In this document: piece after piece, positions 37,783 through 46,135 of the stretch
How the letters are laid out: the number at the start of each line of letters is the position of its first letter
Position numbering within the stretch: the first letter of the stretch is position 1
Origin: a virus
Virus record (IMG/VR): IMGVR_UViG_3300025030_000038
Span: 186,001 to 250,000 of that record
DNA: 64,000 nucleotides
Direction: 5' to 3' (one strand)
Position numbers and translations under genes: made by a program
Notes under the pieces: model-generated
Told to the model about the DNA's origin: nothing
The model's database searches: none
Seen by the model: only the letters and a program-made list of their open reading frames with translations

Positions 37783-38205
37783 TCAATACAACTTCAGGTG
37801 CCCGGTGATCTTGTCGATTTCCTCAGACTTGTTGGGACCAATTGCCAGACAGGTGCGGGTAGGCACCCCATTAAACTCGGTCAGACCAGCATCGGTGATC
37901 AAATGCACTGTGAGACCTGCATCCGTGGCGGCTTGGAAGACGGACATGAGTTCTGCCTCTGAATCCACCTGAGTCACAATCTTAGTGAACAGCCCGTTGA
38001 TGAGCCACTCGTTTTGTTCCGGGGTCAGGTCGATTGGCTGGTACCCATTACTCAAGTAGTCCACACAGGAGTCCTGATGATCTCTCGTGTGGTTTCGGAT
38101 CACTTCGGACATCCAGGCCATGCTGCCATGGCTCCCCTGAGCAATCTCCTTCCCTCGCCTCATCTTGATGTCCTTACGGATCACGATTACTTGTTTGACA
38201 TTCAT
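37783..38205 (-). CDS. PTH2-family peptidyl-tRNA hydrolase, 140 aa
   Basis: MNVKQVIVIRKDIKMRRGKE with GSHGSMAW (residues about 5-32), and ending TRTCLAIGPN...DKITGHLKLY, is the classic PTH2 signature (V.R.DL.M..GK.AAQ..HA; D.G.T....G..TVLAIGP...ID..T..L.LL). Releases tRNA from stalled peptidyl-tRNA. The start at 38205 avoids overlap with the tRNA-Arg gene 13 nt upstream. Confidence 0.85.
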   Translation of the reverse strand: MNVKQVIVIRKDIKMRRGKEIAQGSHGSMAWMSEVIRNHTRDHQDSCVDYLSNGYQPIDLTPEQNEWLINGLFTKIVTQVDSEAELMSVFQAATDAGLTVHLITDAGLTEFNGVPTRTCLAIGPNKSEEIDKITGHLKLY

Positions 38206-38217
38206 TGTTTCACCTAG

Positions 38218-38291
38218 CGTCCCCGACACGAATTGAACGTGTGACCTGTAAATTAGGAATTCACCGCTCTGTCCATCTGAGCTACGGGGAC
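38218..38291 (-). tRNA. tRNA-Arg (CCU)
   Basis: Acceptor GTCCCCG/CGGGGAC; D-stem GCTC/GAGC; anticodon stem GTGAA/TTTAC with loop TTCCTAA (anticodon CCT, codon AGG); T-arm ACACG-TTCAATT-CGTGT. All canonical except a G-U in the anticodon stem. Discriminator G, no encoded CCA. Followed 13 nt later by a PTH2 gene. Confidence 0.9.
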
Positions 38292-38455
38292 TCGTTCTCA
38301 TCATCAAACTCAAACGTCTCCACAATCGCCCACATGGTTACACCTTCCCCGCGGGGGCATGGAGTGGAATGTTTGGTGGATAGGTCTCCCCCACACGTCG
38401 GACACACATCCGACTCATTCCTGGCAGGAACGGGTGTGAAGATCCACGTTGTCAT
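38282..38455 (-). CDS. small CxxC protein, 57 aa
   Basis: MTTWIFTPVPARNESDVCPT: one CPTCGG knuckle and an acidic end. Its last codons overlap the 5' end of the tRNA-Arg gene by 10 nt, which is unusual, so the end or the start may be wrong. Confidence 0.45.
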   Translation of the reverse strand: MTTWIFTPVPARNESDVCPTCGGDLSTKHSTPCPRGEGVTMWAIVETFEFDDENESP

Positions 38456-38546
38456 GGCACATCTCATCTCGGAACCGCATCCGCCAGTGTTGGCGCTCAG
38501 CTGTTATCTTGAAGTCTGCCTCGGTTTGCCAGATATTGTATCCCAT
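38415..38546 (-). CDS. hypothetical protein, 43 aa
   Basis: MGYNIWQTEADFKITAERQH..., natural composition. Overlaps the next gene by about 40 nt. Possibly the N-terminal part of one gene split from 38282 by a shift, but not demonstrable. Confidence 0.4.
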   Translation of the reverse strand: MGYNIWQTEADFKITAERQHWRMRFRDEMCHDNVDLHTRSCQE

Positions 38547-38652
38547 TAGGTCACCCCCCTGATGCTTTCGCTTGGGGGACAGATTCTGTGGGGCCAACTG
38601 GGCTGAAGCCTCCAGGTAGTATGTCACGTAACCACCATGCTTTCATGTTCAC

Positions 38653-39150
38653 TCACAGGGGGTCGACCCCATTGAAGGTTTGCAGGGATACTCTCGGGGT
38701 ATTCATGTCAATCTTGACCTTGTGGGCCATGTGCCGTCTGGCATCCTCGGGGAGTGCATTGAAGGCAGCTACCGAATTGGACCTCAAGTCCACCTTATAG
38801 ATGCTGTTGAACACATCTTCCAAGATTGCCATTTCAAGGGACAGCCCCTGGAAGGAATTGAGGGCAGCCTGTGCCTTAGGTTCGAGTTTGACAATCTCCT
38901 CAGGCACAGTTACCCGAGCTTGAGAAAACCCATTCCCGTCGAAGGTCACAGAGTCCTTTTTCCCACCAAGCTGGGCCAAGGCAGCTGATCTCAGCTCTTC
39001 CTTGAACGGCCCCAAGACTTTTTCGGCTAGGTCAATCAACAACCACAACTCAGCCCCCACCCGAATCTTTTCAGGCAGGGGGGTGTTGGGGTCATTCAAG
39101 ACGGATCGAAATGGGGCTAGAGCTTGTTCTGCCGATGTCCCCGTGGACAC
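38653..39150 (-). CDS. conserved phage protein, 165 aa
   Basis: MSTGTSAEQALAPFRSVLND; GPFKEELRSAALAQLGGKKD, then VTFDGNGFSQARVTVP. This helix then G-K-K-x-x-V-x-x-D-G-x-G-x-x-x-A-x-V-T arrangement recurs in many large-phage proteins of unknown role. Helical remainder. Confidence 0.6.
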   Translation of the reverse strand: MSTGTSAEQALAPFRSVLNDPNTPLPEKIRVGAELWLLIDLAEKVLGPFKEELRSAALAQLGGKKDSVTFDGNGFSQARVTVPEEIVKLEPKAQAALNSFQGLSLEMAILEDVFNSIYKVDLRSNSVAAFNALPEDARRHMAHKVKIDMNTPRVSLQTFNGVDPL

Positions 39151-39154
39151 CGAA

Positions 39155-39997
39155 CTACTCCTCGACCGGAGGAACCACGGTCAGCACGGGGGCTGACCAC
39201 ACGGGAGCCACACGGACGCGGGACTCCAACATCCCCGTGATGAGGGTGGTGTGAAGGTTCTTCATGGCATCGGTGACAACTGCTGCCTTGAGATAGCTTG
39301 CAAGGTGCATCATTGCCGCTGCCTGACCCTCCCGACACTGACGAGAGACAGGGCATCCCTCACAGGGGCGAGCCTTGGACGACCACCCGCCGAAGCATTC
39401 CGTCTTCAGGCGTGCTTCCTGGATGCGTGGGTCCTCCACCCCCTGCTGCTGAGGGGCCGCGCTGGCCACCTTCATGCGACGCTGCCGGGGGGGTGTAGCC
39501 GCAGGAGCCGGATCCGTCGCGGCATGTGGATCCACCGGGGGGGAGACACTCTCTGTGGCTGTGCCCTCTTCGGTCGCTTCAGCCGAGATCTGAGCGGATG
39601 CTTCCTGCGAAGTATCCCCCTCTGAGGTTGCATCCCCCGAAGGTTCCGGAGCGACATCCTTTGCCCTTTCCCCGTTGGGCGCACGGACCCGAACCAGATC
39701 CGCCTTGTAGTCGCGAGCTGGGATCTTGCCTCCGGTGCTTCCCGTTGCCACGGATGTCCCGAGGCCGGTCAGCGTCCAGACCTTGCCATTACTGGTCATG
39801 CAATGCCGCTGCCGCAGCTCGAAGGCCGCGTTGGTCACAGCCTGACGGGACTTCTTGCCCGCATCCCCTTCCGAAGCGGCCCCCATGGAGGTAATCACCT
39901 CGGCGGTCACCTCAGCAGCCGCGAAGCTACCCCCGTGCTGGTGCAGACACTTGAGAATTGGTTCCTGACACTGGCCCATCTTGATCGTAGTCGTCAT
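39155..39997 (-). CDS. winged-helix protein with Cys cluster, 280 aa
   Basis: N-terminus MTTTIKMGQCQEPILKCLHQ and HGGSFAAAEVTAEVIT give a winged-helix pattern. Then comes a Thr/Glu/Pro-rich disordered linker (about 120-185), and a Cys cluster CFGGWSSKARPCEGCPVSRQC near 215-235 that could hold zinc or an iron-sulfur cluster. A WhiB-like or transcription-associated role is possible but unproven. Confidence 0.6.
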   Translation of the reverse strand: MTTTIKMGQCQEPILKCLHQHGGSFAAAEVTAEVITSMGAASEGDAGKKSRQAVTNAAFELRQRHCMTSNGKVWTLTGLGTSVATGSTGGKIPARDYKADLVRVRAPNGERAKDVAPEPSGDATSEGDTSQEASAQISAEATEEGTATESVSPPVDPHAATDPAPAATPPRQRRMKVASAAPQQQGVEDPRIQEARLKTECFGGWSSKARPCEGCPVSRQCREGQAAAMMHLASYLKAAVVTDAMKNLHTTLITGMLESRVRVAPVWSAPVLTVVPPVEE

Positions 39998-40197
39998 TGT
40001 CTCTCTCCTTAGACCGTGGGGGATATTTGTTCCCCTCAGGTTCGATATTGGTATTACACTCCGGCCGAAGACTTGGGGGAGCAATCTGCTTGAGGGGCGG
40101 AATTATTCCGTCCATCCACATGGCAGTGCCCATGGGGACATGTCGTGTGGTTGCGGGCCATGTGTACCTTATGATCCGAGCGTACATGTCACGCATG
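39998..40197. other. intergenic region or poorly supported ORF
   Basis: A - strand frame from 40211 (MVDIDMRDMYARIIRYTWPA) has partly natural composition but overlaps the next gene by 70 nt and lacks a clear Shine-Dalgarno. Not called as a gene. Confidence 0.4.
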
Positions 40198-40530
40198 TCA
40201 ATATCCACCACGTCCGGAGCGGTACCCTACCCCGTCACACTCATCACAGTACGATGGGCTGCATCCTGGGTAGCCACAGGGGCGCCAGTTGGATCGTCGG
40301 GAAGCTGTGACTGGTCGGGTGGTTGCGGCTGCCTTCGGTTTTGCAACGATGGACGCCTGGGCATACCCAGGGAACAGAGAAATCGCGGTGGGTGTTTCCA
40401 TGCTGGACGTGCCGTCCTGCCGAGCCACCTTGAGTGGGGCACCTACCACCAGGGCGGCCAACTCTTCATCGGTCCCCACGATTTTGAGTCCCCACGACCC
40501 ACTCGCCAGCTTACACCACGTCGTATTCAT
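40198..40530 (-). CDS. hypothetical protein with C-terminal Cys motif, 110 aa
   Basis: MNTTWCKLASGSWGLKIVGT, then a linker rich in Ala/Thr and CGYPGCSPSYCDECDGVGY, a probable zinc knuckle. No promoter copy upstream; probably co-transcribed with 40558. Confidence 0.6.
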   Translation of the reverse strand: MNTTWCKLASGSWGLKIVGTDEELAALVVGAPLKVARQDGTSSMETPTAISLFPGYAQASIVAKPKAAATTRPVTASRRSNWRPCGYPGCSPSYCDECDGVGYRSGRGGY

Positions 40531-40557
40531 GTTCAACTCCAGCAACAGTCGGGATTT

Positions 40558-40749
40558 TCAGCCCTCATCAACCATCGAATCAAGTTCCCCCTGAACCTCA
40601 CGGTCCTCCATGTAGGAGTCCATGAGCTCCCTGACATCGTTGCAGGCACCACCCCTGGGGGCTCGCCGATCATGCATCGAACCTGCCCCGGTACGGAACT
40701 GGGCAGAAACAGCACTGGCGGAACGTCCGATGGTCTTCAGGGTCTTCAT
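40558..40749 (-). CDS. hypothetical protein, 63 aa
   Basis: MKTLKTIGRSASAVSAQFRT, basic, then an acidic helix (RELMDSYMEDREVQGELDSM). First gene behind promoter site 27. Confidence 0.6.
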   Translation of the reverse strand: MKTLKTIGRSASAVSAQFRTGAGSMHDRRAPRGGACNDVRELMDSYMEDREVQGELDSMVDEG

Positions 40750-40761
40750 GTTGTTTGCTCT

Positions 40762-40808
40762 CTCACAACCCTATCGGCACGGGATAGCCCACTTTTTCAA
40801 GAAATCGA
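40762..40808 (-). promoter_or_regulatory. sigma-28-like promoter, site 27
   Basis: TGAAA in place of CTAAA, 16 nt, GCCGATAG, TGAGAG; drives 40558. Confidence 0.6.
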
Positions 40809-40842
40809 CACTACCCCAACATTTCTTGGTTGATTCCGTCTT

Positions 40843-41307
40843 CTAGGTCTCTGACTTCAACGCAGCGATCTGAGCCTCGATGCCAGCGATATTTGTATCA
40901 ATCTCGGTGAGCGCATGTGCAGCCAGACGCGATCGGTCCTCCTGCTGGCGGCGCAGTGCCTCATGCAAATCCCCAAGTTTTGCTTTCCTCTCTGAGACTG
41001 CCAGACACTTCGCAAAAGCAGCATCAAATCGCGCCAGATCCTCACAGGACAAATCCAAGGTCACTGTCACATCCAGCTTTGGCCGTGATCGAAAACGCTT
41101 ACTCACGAGGATCTCCGCGAGGACCTCCGGTGAACCGGCCCTCCAGTCCTCGTCGCGATAGTAGGCGTTATAGGATGTGTTGAGGCACTCAAGCTCGTTG
41201 CGGGCATCCCACAGGCCACACACGCAGGTTGCATCTTCATCGGCCCGCGCCGGACATACCTCTGCATGCGGCGCGGATGCGAGAAACGTACAAATTGATT
41301 CCATCAT
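40843..41307 (-). CDS. hypothetical protein, 154 aa, atypical codon style
   Basis: MMESICTFLASAPHAEVCPA; three Cys near the N-terminus, coiled coil at the C-terminus (SRLAAHALTEIDTNIAGIEA). Codon style (more GCG/CGC, fewer GGG) looks unlike the neighbours, hinting at recent acquisition. 4-nt overlap with 41304. Confidence 0.6.
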   Translation of the reverse strand: MMESICTFLASAPHAEVCPARADEDATCVCGLWDARNELECLNTSYNAYYRDEDWRAGSPEVLAEILVSKRFRSRPKLDVTVTLDLSCEDLARFDAAFAKCLAVSERKAKLGDLHEALRRQQEDRSRLAAHALTEIDTNIAGIEAQIAALKSET

Positions 41308-41558
41308 AATGCCCCCCTAGGCAACTTGGTCATGGAGATCACGACAGAACGTCCAATGTTCTCCCCTAGTTCCAACTGGGCTCGGGCCAGAGCACTGAAG
41401 TCTGACCCCCGCCCCGTCTGAGTAGACCGGATGCAAGGCTTGTTGTCAACCACGTTGTAGATGACGTAGCCGAACCCCTCCATCCCTGTATACGTCAGGG
41501 AAATCTGGAATTCTTGGCCATCAGCCATCTTGGCGGACCATCGCTCAACAACGGCCAT
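41304..41558 (-). CDS. hypothetical protein, 84 aa
   Basis: MAVVERWSAKMADGQEFQIS: beta-rich (LTYTGMEGFGYVIYNVVDNK), then a helix with R/K. Unrecognised. Confidence 0.6.
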   Translation of the reverse strand: MAVVERWSAKMADGQEFQISLTYTGMEGFGYVIYNVVDNKPCIRSTQTGRGSDFSALARAQLELGENIGRSVVISMTKLPRGAL

Positions 41559-41597
41559 GCTGGAAGTACCCCCGCTGGTAGGTGAAAACAACAACGG

Positions 41598-41699
41598 TCA
41601 TACCTGTCCGGATAGCCAAAGCACCGGGACCAGCACAGCGAGGGTGGAGAAGGCACCGACCATGACATCGTGAAGGAATTCAGTGAGGGTGGTTTTCAT
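41598..41699 (-). CDS. 33-aa membrane microprotein
   Basis: MKTTLTEFLHDVMVGAFSTL then AVLVPVLWLSGQV: one membrane helix. Same size class as the microprotein at 19292. Confidence 0.5.
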   Translation of the reverse strand: MKTTLTEFLHDVMVGAFSTLAVLVPVLWLSGQV

Positions 41700-41702
41700 G
41701 GC

Positions 41703-41906
41703 TCAGTCTACCTCATACGCGGTGATCATGTGCGCTCGAACGGGCATGAGGTTGGCATCCTCCATGTTGCCCGAGGCGACTTGGGCGAGGGTTCGCTTGA
41801 CCCGCGCACGATTTGCGCGGTGGGCGTTTGCCTTGAACTCCGAGAGGGAGTGATCCCCACAACATCGACGGATCATCTTTCGGGCCGAGCGGGTCACGAG
41901 GTTCAT
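41703..41906 (-). CDS. hypothetical basic protein, 67 aa
   Basis: MNLVTRSARKMIRRCCGDHS: Arg-rich helices (FKANAHRANRARVKRTLAQV), so nucleic-acid binding is plausible. Behind promoter site 28; ends 3 nt before the membrane microprotein. Confidence 0.6.
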   Translation of the reverse strand: MNLVTRSARKMIRRCCGDHSLSEFKANAHRANRARVKRTLAQVASGNMEDANLMPVRAHMITAYEVD

Positions 41907-41920
41907 TGTGCTCTCTTCTT

Positions 41921-41966
41921 CCTTACACCCTATCGGCACGAGATGGAAGATTTTTAGTAGAATCGT
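41921..41966 (-). promoter_or_regulatory. sigma-28-like promoter, site 28
   Basis: CTAAA, 15 nt, GCCGATAG; drives 41703. Confidence 0.75.
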
Positions 41967-42223
41967 CAATCCGCCCAAGCGGCCGTTCCTACCTTGGCGA
42001 TATTGTTGGGATGGACCAGAGACGTGCCCTCAGGGTCCGCCCACTGGACTTCGAGGAAGGCCCCCTTGGGTCCCACGACCTTCCCCCGCTGGCTCCAGCG
42101 TGGATCCGTGGCCATACCCGTGCTCTTCAGGAAGGCCCGAGCATATCCGATGGCATCCCCAGGCTGGTAGTCCTTGACGGTGCGCTTGGTGTAGCCCTGG
42201 GGCTGGGGGGGCCAGAGCACCAC
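41966..42223 (-). CDS. hypothetical protein, 85 aa
   Basis: A GTG start two bases after the acidic gene's stop. VVLWPPQPQGYTKRTVKDYQ, then a barrel-like part (RGKVVGPKGAFLEVQWADPE) resembling KOW/SH3. The stop abuts promoter site 28. Confidence 0.6.
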   Translation of the reverse strand: MVLWPPQPQGYTKRTVKDYQPGDAIGYARAFLKSTGMATDPRWSQRGKVVGPKGAFLEVQWADPEGTSLVHPNNIAKVGTAAWAD

Positions 42224-42224
42224 C

Positions 42225-42509
42225 CTACTCCTCCCCGAAGGCGTTGAAGGTGCCATAATCTTCGTCAGTTCCCCAACCCGCGGAGGCCAAGGCCGACGCA
42301 TGATCACCGTCCATGGAATCGTTGAAATCGTCGTCCTCGTAGGACTCGTCATCGTCATCGGGGTCATGGTCGTCGGAATCATCCATGTCCTCGGAGTCCG
42401 TGGGCTCCCCCTGGTGTCCCCTCATGTTGTCAAGGTCGAAGTCGTCCTCGTAGAGGGGCTCGATCTCGCTGCCTGCTTCGATTTCTTCCATGTCGCGATC
42501 GGTGTCCAT
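42225..42509 (-). CDS. very acidic protein, 94 aa
   Basis: MDTDRDMEEIEAGSEIEPLY, then almost entirely Asp/Glu/Ser (DSDDHDPDDDDESYEDDDF). Such compositions occur in DNA mimics and in unstructured chaperone-like proteins; no specific family. Behind promoter site 29. Confidence 0.65.
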   Translation of the reverse strand: MDTDRDMEEIEAGSEIEPLYEDDFDLDNMRGHQGEPTDSEDMDDSDDHDPDDDDESYEDDDFNDSMDGDHASALASAGWGTDEDYGTFNAFGEE

Positions 42510-42524
42510 GATGAGCTACCTGCC

Positions 42525-42570
42525 TTCAATACCCTATCGGCACGAGAAGGGTAATTTTTAGGGAAATCGA
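42525..42570 (-). promoter_or_regulatory. sigma-28-like promoter, site 29
   Basis: CTAAA, 15 nt, GCCGATAG, TTGA; drives 42225 and 41966. Confidence 0.75.
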
Positions 42571-44160
42571 CAGGGGGACTACCCTTTCACCTCGGATGCC
42601 TTGGCCAACCTCCACTTCCTTACCGTTGACAATCTATACGCGTTTATCCCTCTTGCGAGGTTTAATGGGTATCGGTTGTTTTGGAGCTATGCGGGTGAGG
42701 CTGTTACCAGCCATACCCCCACAGTAAGCTTCGGGCTCATCGGTGTGAGCTCCTTCTAACAGGGATCTTGGTGATCTGAACCGCAAGCGGTGCCTTTCAT
42801 CCAAGATCGCTTTCACCGACTTCACTGAGGTTTTCAACCCAATCTGGTTATCCCCGGAACGTCCGAGCAGATTGGATCCCCCAACAAAATCCGCATGACT
42901 CTTTCTGCCACAACTCTGGCAGACAAACTTTACTCCCCGACGGTTACTCCGGGAAACGAAATGACACGAAGGACATTCCTGACTCGTATAAGCCGGGTTC
43001 ACCTTCTCCGTAACTGCTTTCCTCTCCAGACTCGATTGAAGGGCCCTGTAGGCAAACCTTTTCGACCCAGGTGCACTGGAGAGATCCAAATCCTCAACCA
43101 CAAATGTGGTGTTTGGGTGGCTCTTCACGAGCTGGTTAGCTACCGTATTCGTTGCCGTCTTGATCTGGCCGGAGAGCCTCCGCTCCATGGCCCACAACCG
43201 ACGGCTATCCTCCAAGAACCCTTGTCGTTTCCTGTTAGCTCGGATGGACTGAGCTCTCTTATGGAGCCTGTTGAACTTGGCCTTAAATCGTTGACCATAG
43301 AGGGTTCCGCTTGAAGTGGCCGCCAACACATTCAAGCCAACATCAATCCCCAACTTGCCAGCCGAACCATCGAGAACCGGATCTTCTGACTTCTCAGAGA
43401 ATTGGAAGGTCCAATGACCGTCGGGGCGCTTCGCGGCCAGGACCGTCAGCTGGACATCCTTGCGTTTACGAAGAAAGGGGGACTCTTTGAGGGGAAGGAA
43501 GATGGTTTTGTACCGAGTCAAAGAGGAGAACTTGAGCCACCAACCGTGAAAATGAGATGCTCCGGACTCTCGGAAGGTACAGGTCATCTCCGTGAATCGC
43601 AGGGGAAATCGCTCGCTGATTGTAGGTGGGTTTCCAACAGTCTCGGGATTCCAGACCCACGACCAATACAGGTCAACGAGTTCTTGAGAGATCGTCCCCT
43701 TCCCAAATTTCCCTCCATGGGTCAGCCGGTACTTCCCAATTGTGTAAAGCTGAAGGGCTTCCAAGTCACTGTAAGTACCGTCTTCTTTGAGTCCCGTGAT
43801 CTTGGCTTTGAGGGTTCGACCGTAAACTCCGTTGACCCAACCATGAACCAACTCGACTGCTTGAGCTTGAGCGTTTTTGACTAGTTGGGAAGAGAGTATC
43901 TCCGAGGTTGGGAAGTAGGATTTCCGACCTGAGGGGAGGACATTGAAGATTCGGTTGGAGACCATCAACTTGACACACGATTGGACGTACTGGATATGCT
44001 CCGCATGGAGTAAGTCTAGTTGGTGAACCTTCCCCGAATTGGTTTCGGGGTCCAATAATGTGATCCTGGCCTTCATGTCTCTACAGTTAAGGGTAAGCTA
44101 TAAGGCAGGTATTGAGGGTCAGTACGATTTTCCACCTGTGGTCAAATGAGGATAATTGAG
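42571..44160 (-). mobile_element. IS605-type element carrying tnpB only (approximate limits)
   Basis: tnpB (42634-44076) with short AT-richer flanks at 42571-42633 and 44077-44160. No tnpA was found, so it cannot move alone. The right flank is where an omega RNA and end hairpin would be expected; exact ends could not be fixed. Confidence 0.5.
42634..44076 (-). CDS. tnpB: TnpB RNA-guided endonuclease, 480 aa
   Basis: RuvC-like residues are present in order: LGIDVGLNVLAATS (Asp, about residue 243), FVVEDLDL (Glu, about 332), and ADFVGGSNLL (Asp, about 400). The zinc ribbon CPSC...CQSC (about 375-395) lies before the last Asp. The N-terminal WED/REC-like region is complete, so the nuclease looks active. 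The family cuts DNA guided by omega RNA and helps retain its element. It sits between accessory genes and a LAGLIDADG gene. Confidence 0.85.
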   Translation of the reverse strand: MKARITLLDPETNSGKVHQLDLLHAEHIQYVQSCVKLMVSNRIFNVLPSGRKSYFPTSEILSSQLVKNAQAQAVELVHGWVNGVYGRTLKAKITGLKEDGTYSDLEALQLYTIGKYRLTHGGKFGKGTISQELVDLYWSWVWNPETVGNPPTISERFPLRFTEMTCTFRESGASHFHGWWLKFSSLTRYKTIFLPLKESPFLRKRKDVQLTVLAAKRPDGHWTFQFSEKSEDPVLDGSAGKLGIDVGLNVLAATSSGTLYGQRFKAKFNRLHKRAQSIRANRKRQGFLEDSRRLWAMERRLSGQIKTATNTVANQLVKSHPNTTFVVEDLDLSSAPGSKRFAYRALQSSLERKAVTEKVNPAYTSQECPSCHFVSRSNRRGVKFVCQSCGRKSHADFVGGSNLLGRSGDNQIGLKTSVKSVKAILDERHRLRFRSPRSLLEGAHTDEPEAYCGGMAGNSLTRIAPKQPIPIKPRKRDKRV

Positions 44161-44164
44161 GACA

Positions 44165-44839
44165 TTATGGTGTACTGTTGACAACCCCCACACTCGACTT
44201 AGAGCGCCCCAGGATTTCCATGGCTTCAGAAATGGAGTGGGTGAGCACGATGTCATCTTCAGCTGGTCCCCATGAACGAACAGGCCACCACTTGCGAACC
44301 ATGCCTTCCGGCCTTTTCCATTCTTGGACCAAGAGGGAGGACTGTCTTTTTCGTTCAAGGGCAAGGCAACCCGGGTAGTACAGCTCAGCTGCCAGGACCT
44401 GAGCAAGTTCCTTGTATGCCGAGACGTTATAGGCCCCATCCCGTTTGTTGGGAGAGCATGTCTTCTCTGCCCCGGTAACGTCTCTCACGAACCCTATGAG
44501 GGCCTGTGCGATCTCTGGACTGGACCCTCCATGTGACACGAAGGGCAGCCCCTGACTTGTAATCCCCACGGAGCCATCCCCATCAATGAGCCCCCGGAAG
44601 AAATCTCTCTTGATGAAAGGAGCCTTGGGGAGTCCTATTAGTTTGCTCTTCTTCCCCACTGGAAGGCCCAGGTCAAATAACGTCTGGCGGAAGCCCATGT
44701 CAAAAACCTTCCAGGACACTGAAGTTGACGCCTTTTTGAAGTTGGTGTTCCTGGTGCGCTCGCTCAGAGAAGAGTATACAGGAACTAACTTTTGGAAGGA
44801 TTCCAGCAGATGCCTATCGATGATGCCCAGCTCCACCAC
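44165..44839 (-). CDS. LAGLIDADG homing endonuclease, 224 aa, N-terminus possibly lost
   Basis: FFRGLIDGDGSVGITSQG (residues about 87-104) is a LAGLIDADG helix with catalytic Asp. The C-terminus (WGPAEDDIVL...AMEILGRSKSSVG) is the DNA-binding tail seen in related HENs. A first LAGLIDADG motif expected before residue 1 is missing, and it starts at GTG 22 nt after the rtcB stop, so the gene is 5'-truncated or works as a dimer. Confidence 0.75.
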   Translation of the reverse strand: MVELGIIDRHLLESFQKLVPVYSSLSERTRNTNFKKASTSVSWKVFDMGFRQTLFDLGLPVGKKSKLIGLPKAPFIKRDFFRGLIDGDGSVGITSQGLPFVSHGGSSPEIAQALIGFVRDVTGAEKTCSPNKRDGAYNVSAYKELAQVLAAELYYPGCLALERKRQSSLLVQEWKRPEGMVRKWWPVRSWGPAEDDIVLTHSISEAMEILGRSKSSVGVVNSTP

Positions 44840-44861
44840 AAGCCGTCCCTTCTTACCGAGC

Positions 44862-46028
44862 CTACCCCTTCATACAAAGAATGCCGCGGAGCTCAGTCAC
44901 AATATTGACAAGATCGGTTTGGTTGGCCATGACACTGTCCAAGTCCTTGTAGGAGTCCTTAATTTCGTCAAGGACCCCCGCATCCTTCCGGCAACAGACA
45001 CCTTCTGTGGACTTGATGAGGTCAGCCACTGTGAAGTTTTTCTTAGCTTGGCTCCGACTCATCTTACGTCCTGCCCCATGAGAGGCAGAGTTGAAGGACT
45101 CAGGGTTTCCTTTGCCCCGAACAATGTAAGACTTACCACCCATGGCTCCGGGAATAATCCCCATGGCCCCCTCCCCAGCATAGATGGCCCCTTTTCGGGT
45201 AATGAAGACCCGCTCTCCAAAATGGACCTCCTCGGCCACATAGTTGTGGTGACAGGCAATCATTTCCTTAAGAGATACAGTCAGTGTTGGGAGGTACTTT
45301 TGCAACACCTTGATCCCTAGGTGAAGCATCACCTCTCGGCTCTTCAAGGCATAGTCCTGTGCCCAAAATAAGTCATTTCTGTATTGGTCCATCTCCTTGG
45401 TGCCAGCAAGGAATACTGCCAAGTCACGATCAATGATCCTCTCATTGTGGGTTAGCTTCTTGGCCTTCTCAATGTGAATCTCAGCAAGTGTCTTACCAAT
45501 GTTGCGGGAACCACTGTGCAACATAAGCCACACTTTCTGATCTGTATCGAGGCAAATCTCCCAGAAATGGTTGCCAGCTCCTAGGGTGCCCATCTGCACT
45601 CTGGCCTTACTCCAGAGGTCTTGCACCTTGGGTGTAAGTGTGTTGAACCGAGTCCAGCCATCCCAGTCCTTTGCCAGTCCAGAGACCTCGGAATGCCCAT
45701 TGAAACTCTGGGGAATTGCTTCCTCCAAAGCGGAGAGAATAGCTTCCAGGTTGTCGGGCAGGTCCTTCGCGAACAGGTTGGTAGGGATGGCTGCCATCCC
45801 ACAACCAATATCCACGCCCACAGCAGCTGGGCTCACAGCATCCCGCATGGCGATCACGCTACCTATGGTCGCCCCTTTGCCGACATGCACGTCGGCCATG
45901 ACAGCCACATGATGATAAACCCATGGGAGGGCTGAGACTTTTCTCAACTGGGTGAGGGCCTCCGACTCCACCTCTGCGATGGGTGCCCAAATCTTAACCG
46001 GGACGTTGATCCCTTTGAGTTCTTCCAT
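44862..46028 (-). CDS. rtcB: RtcB RNA ligase, 388 aa
   Basis: ADVHVGKGATIGSVIAM (residues about 45-61), GVDIGCGMAA (about 72-81), LHSGSRNIGK (about 177-186), HNYVAEE and a late SHGAGRKMSRSQA (guanylylated His region) are all diagnostic RtcB motifs. It joins 2',3'-cyclic phosphate or 3'-phosphate to 5'-OH RNA ends, so it can reseal tRNAs cut by anticodon nucleases. Length is normal for short RtcB forms. Confidence 0.95.
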   Translation of the reverse strand: MEELKGINVPVKIWAPIAEVESEALTQLRKVSALPWVYHHVAVMADVHVGKGATIGSVIAMRDAVSPAAVGVDIGCGMAAIPTNLFAKDLPDNLEAILSALEEAIPQSFNGHSEVSGLAKDWDGWTRFNTLTPKVQDLWSKARVQMGTLGAGNHFWEICLDTDQKVWLMLHSGSRNIGKTLAEIHIEKAKKLTHNERIIDRDLAVFLAGTKEMDQYRNDLFWAQDYALKSREVMLHLGIKVLQKYLPTLTVSLKEMIACHHNYVAEEVHFGERVFITRKGAIYAGEGAMGIIPGAMGGKSYIVRGKGNPESFNSASHGAGRKMSRSQAKKNFTVADLIKSTEGVCCRKDAGVLDEIKDSYKDLDSVMANQTDLVNIVTELRGILCMKG

Positions 46029-46135
46029 GGTGAGACAGTTACTCCCCCAAACATCGGCTGTCCACTAAATTCACCTCTAACGCATTGAGTCGATTTCCGC
46101 CCGGCAACTCCAGGTTGCCTCGGTAGCATGTCCCT

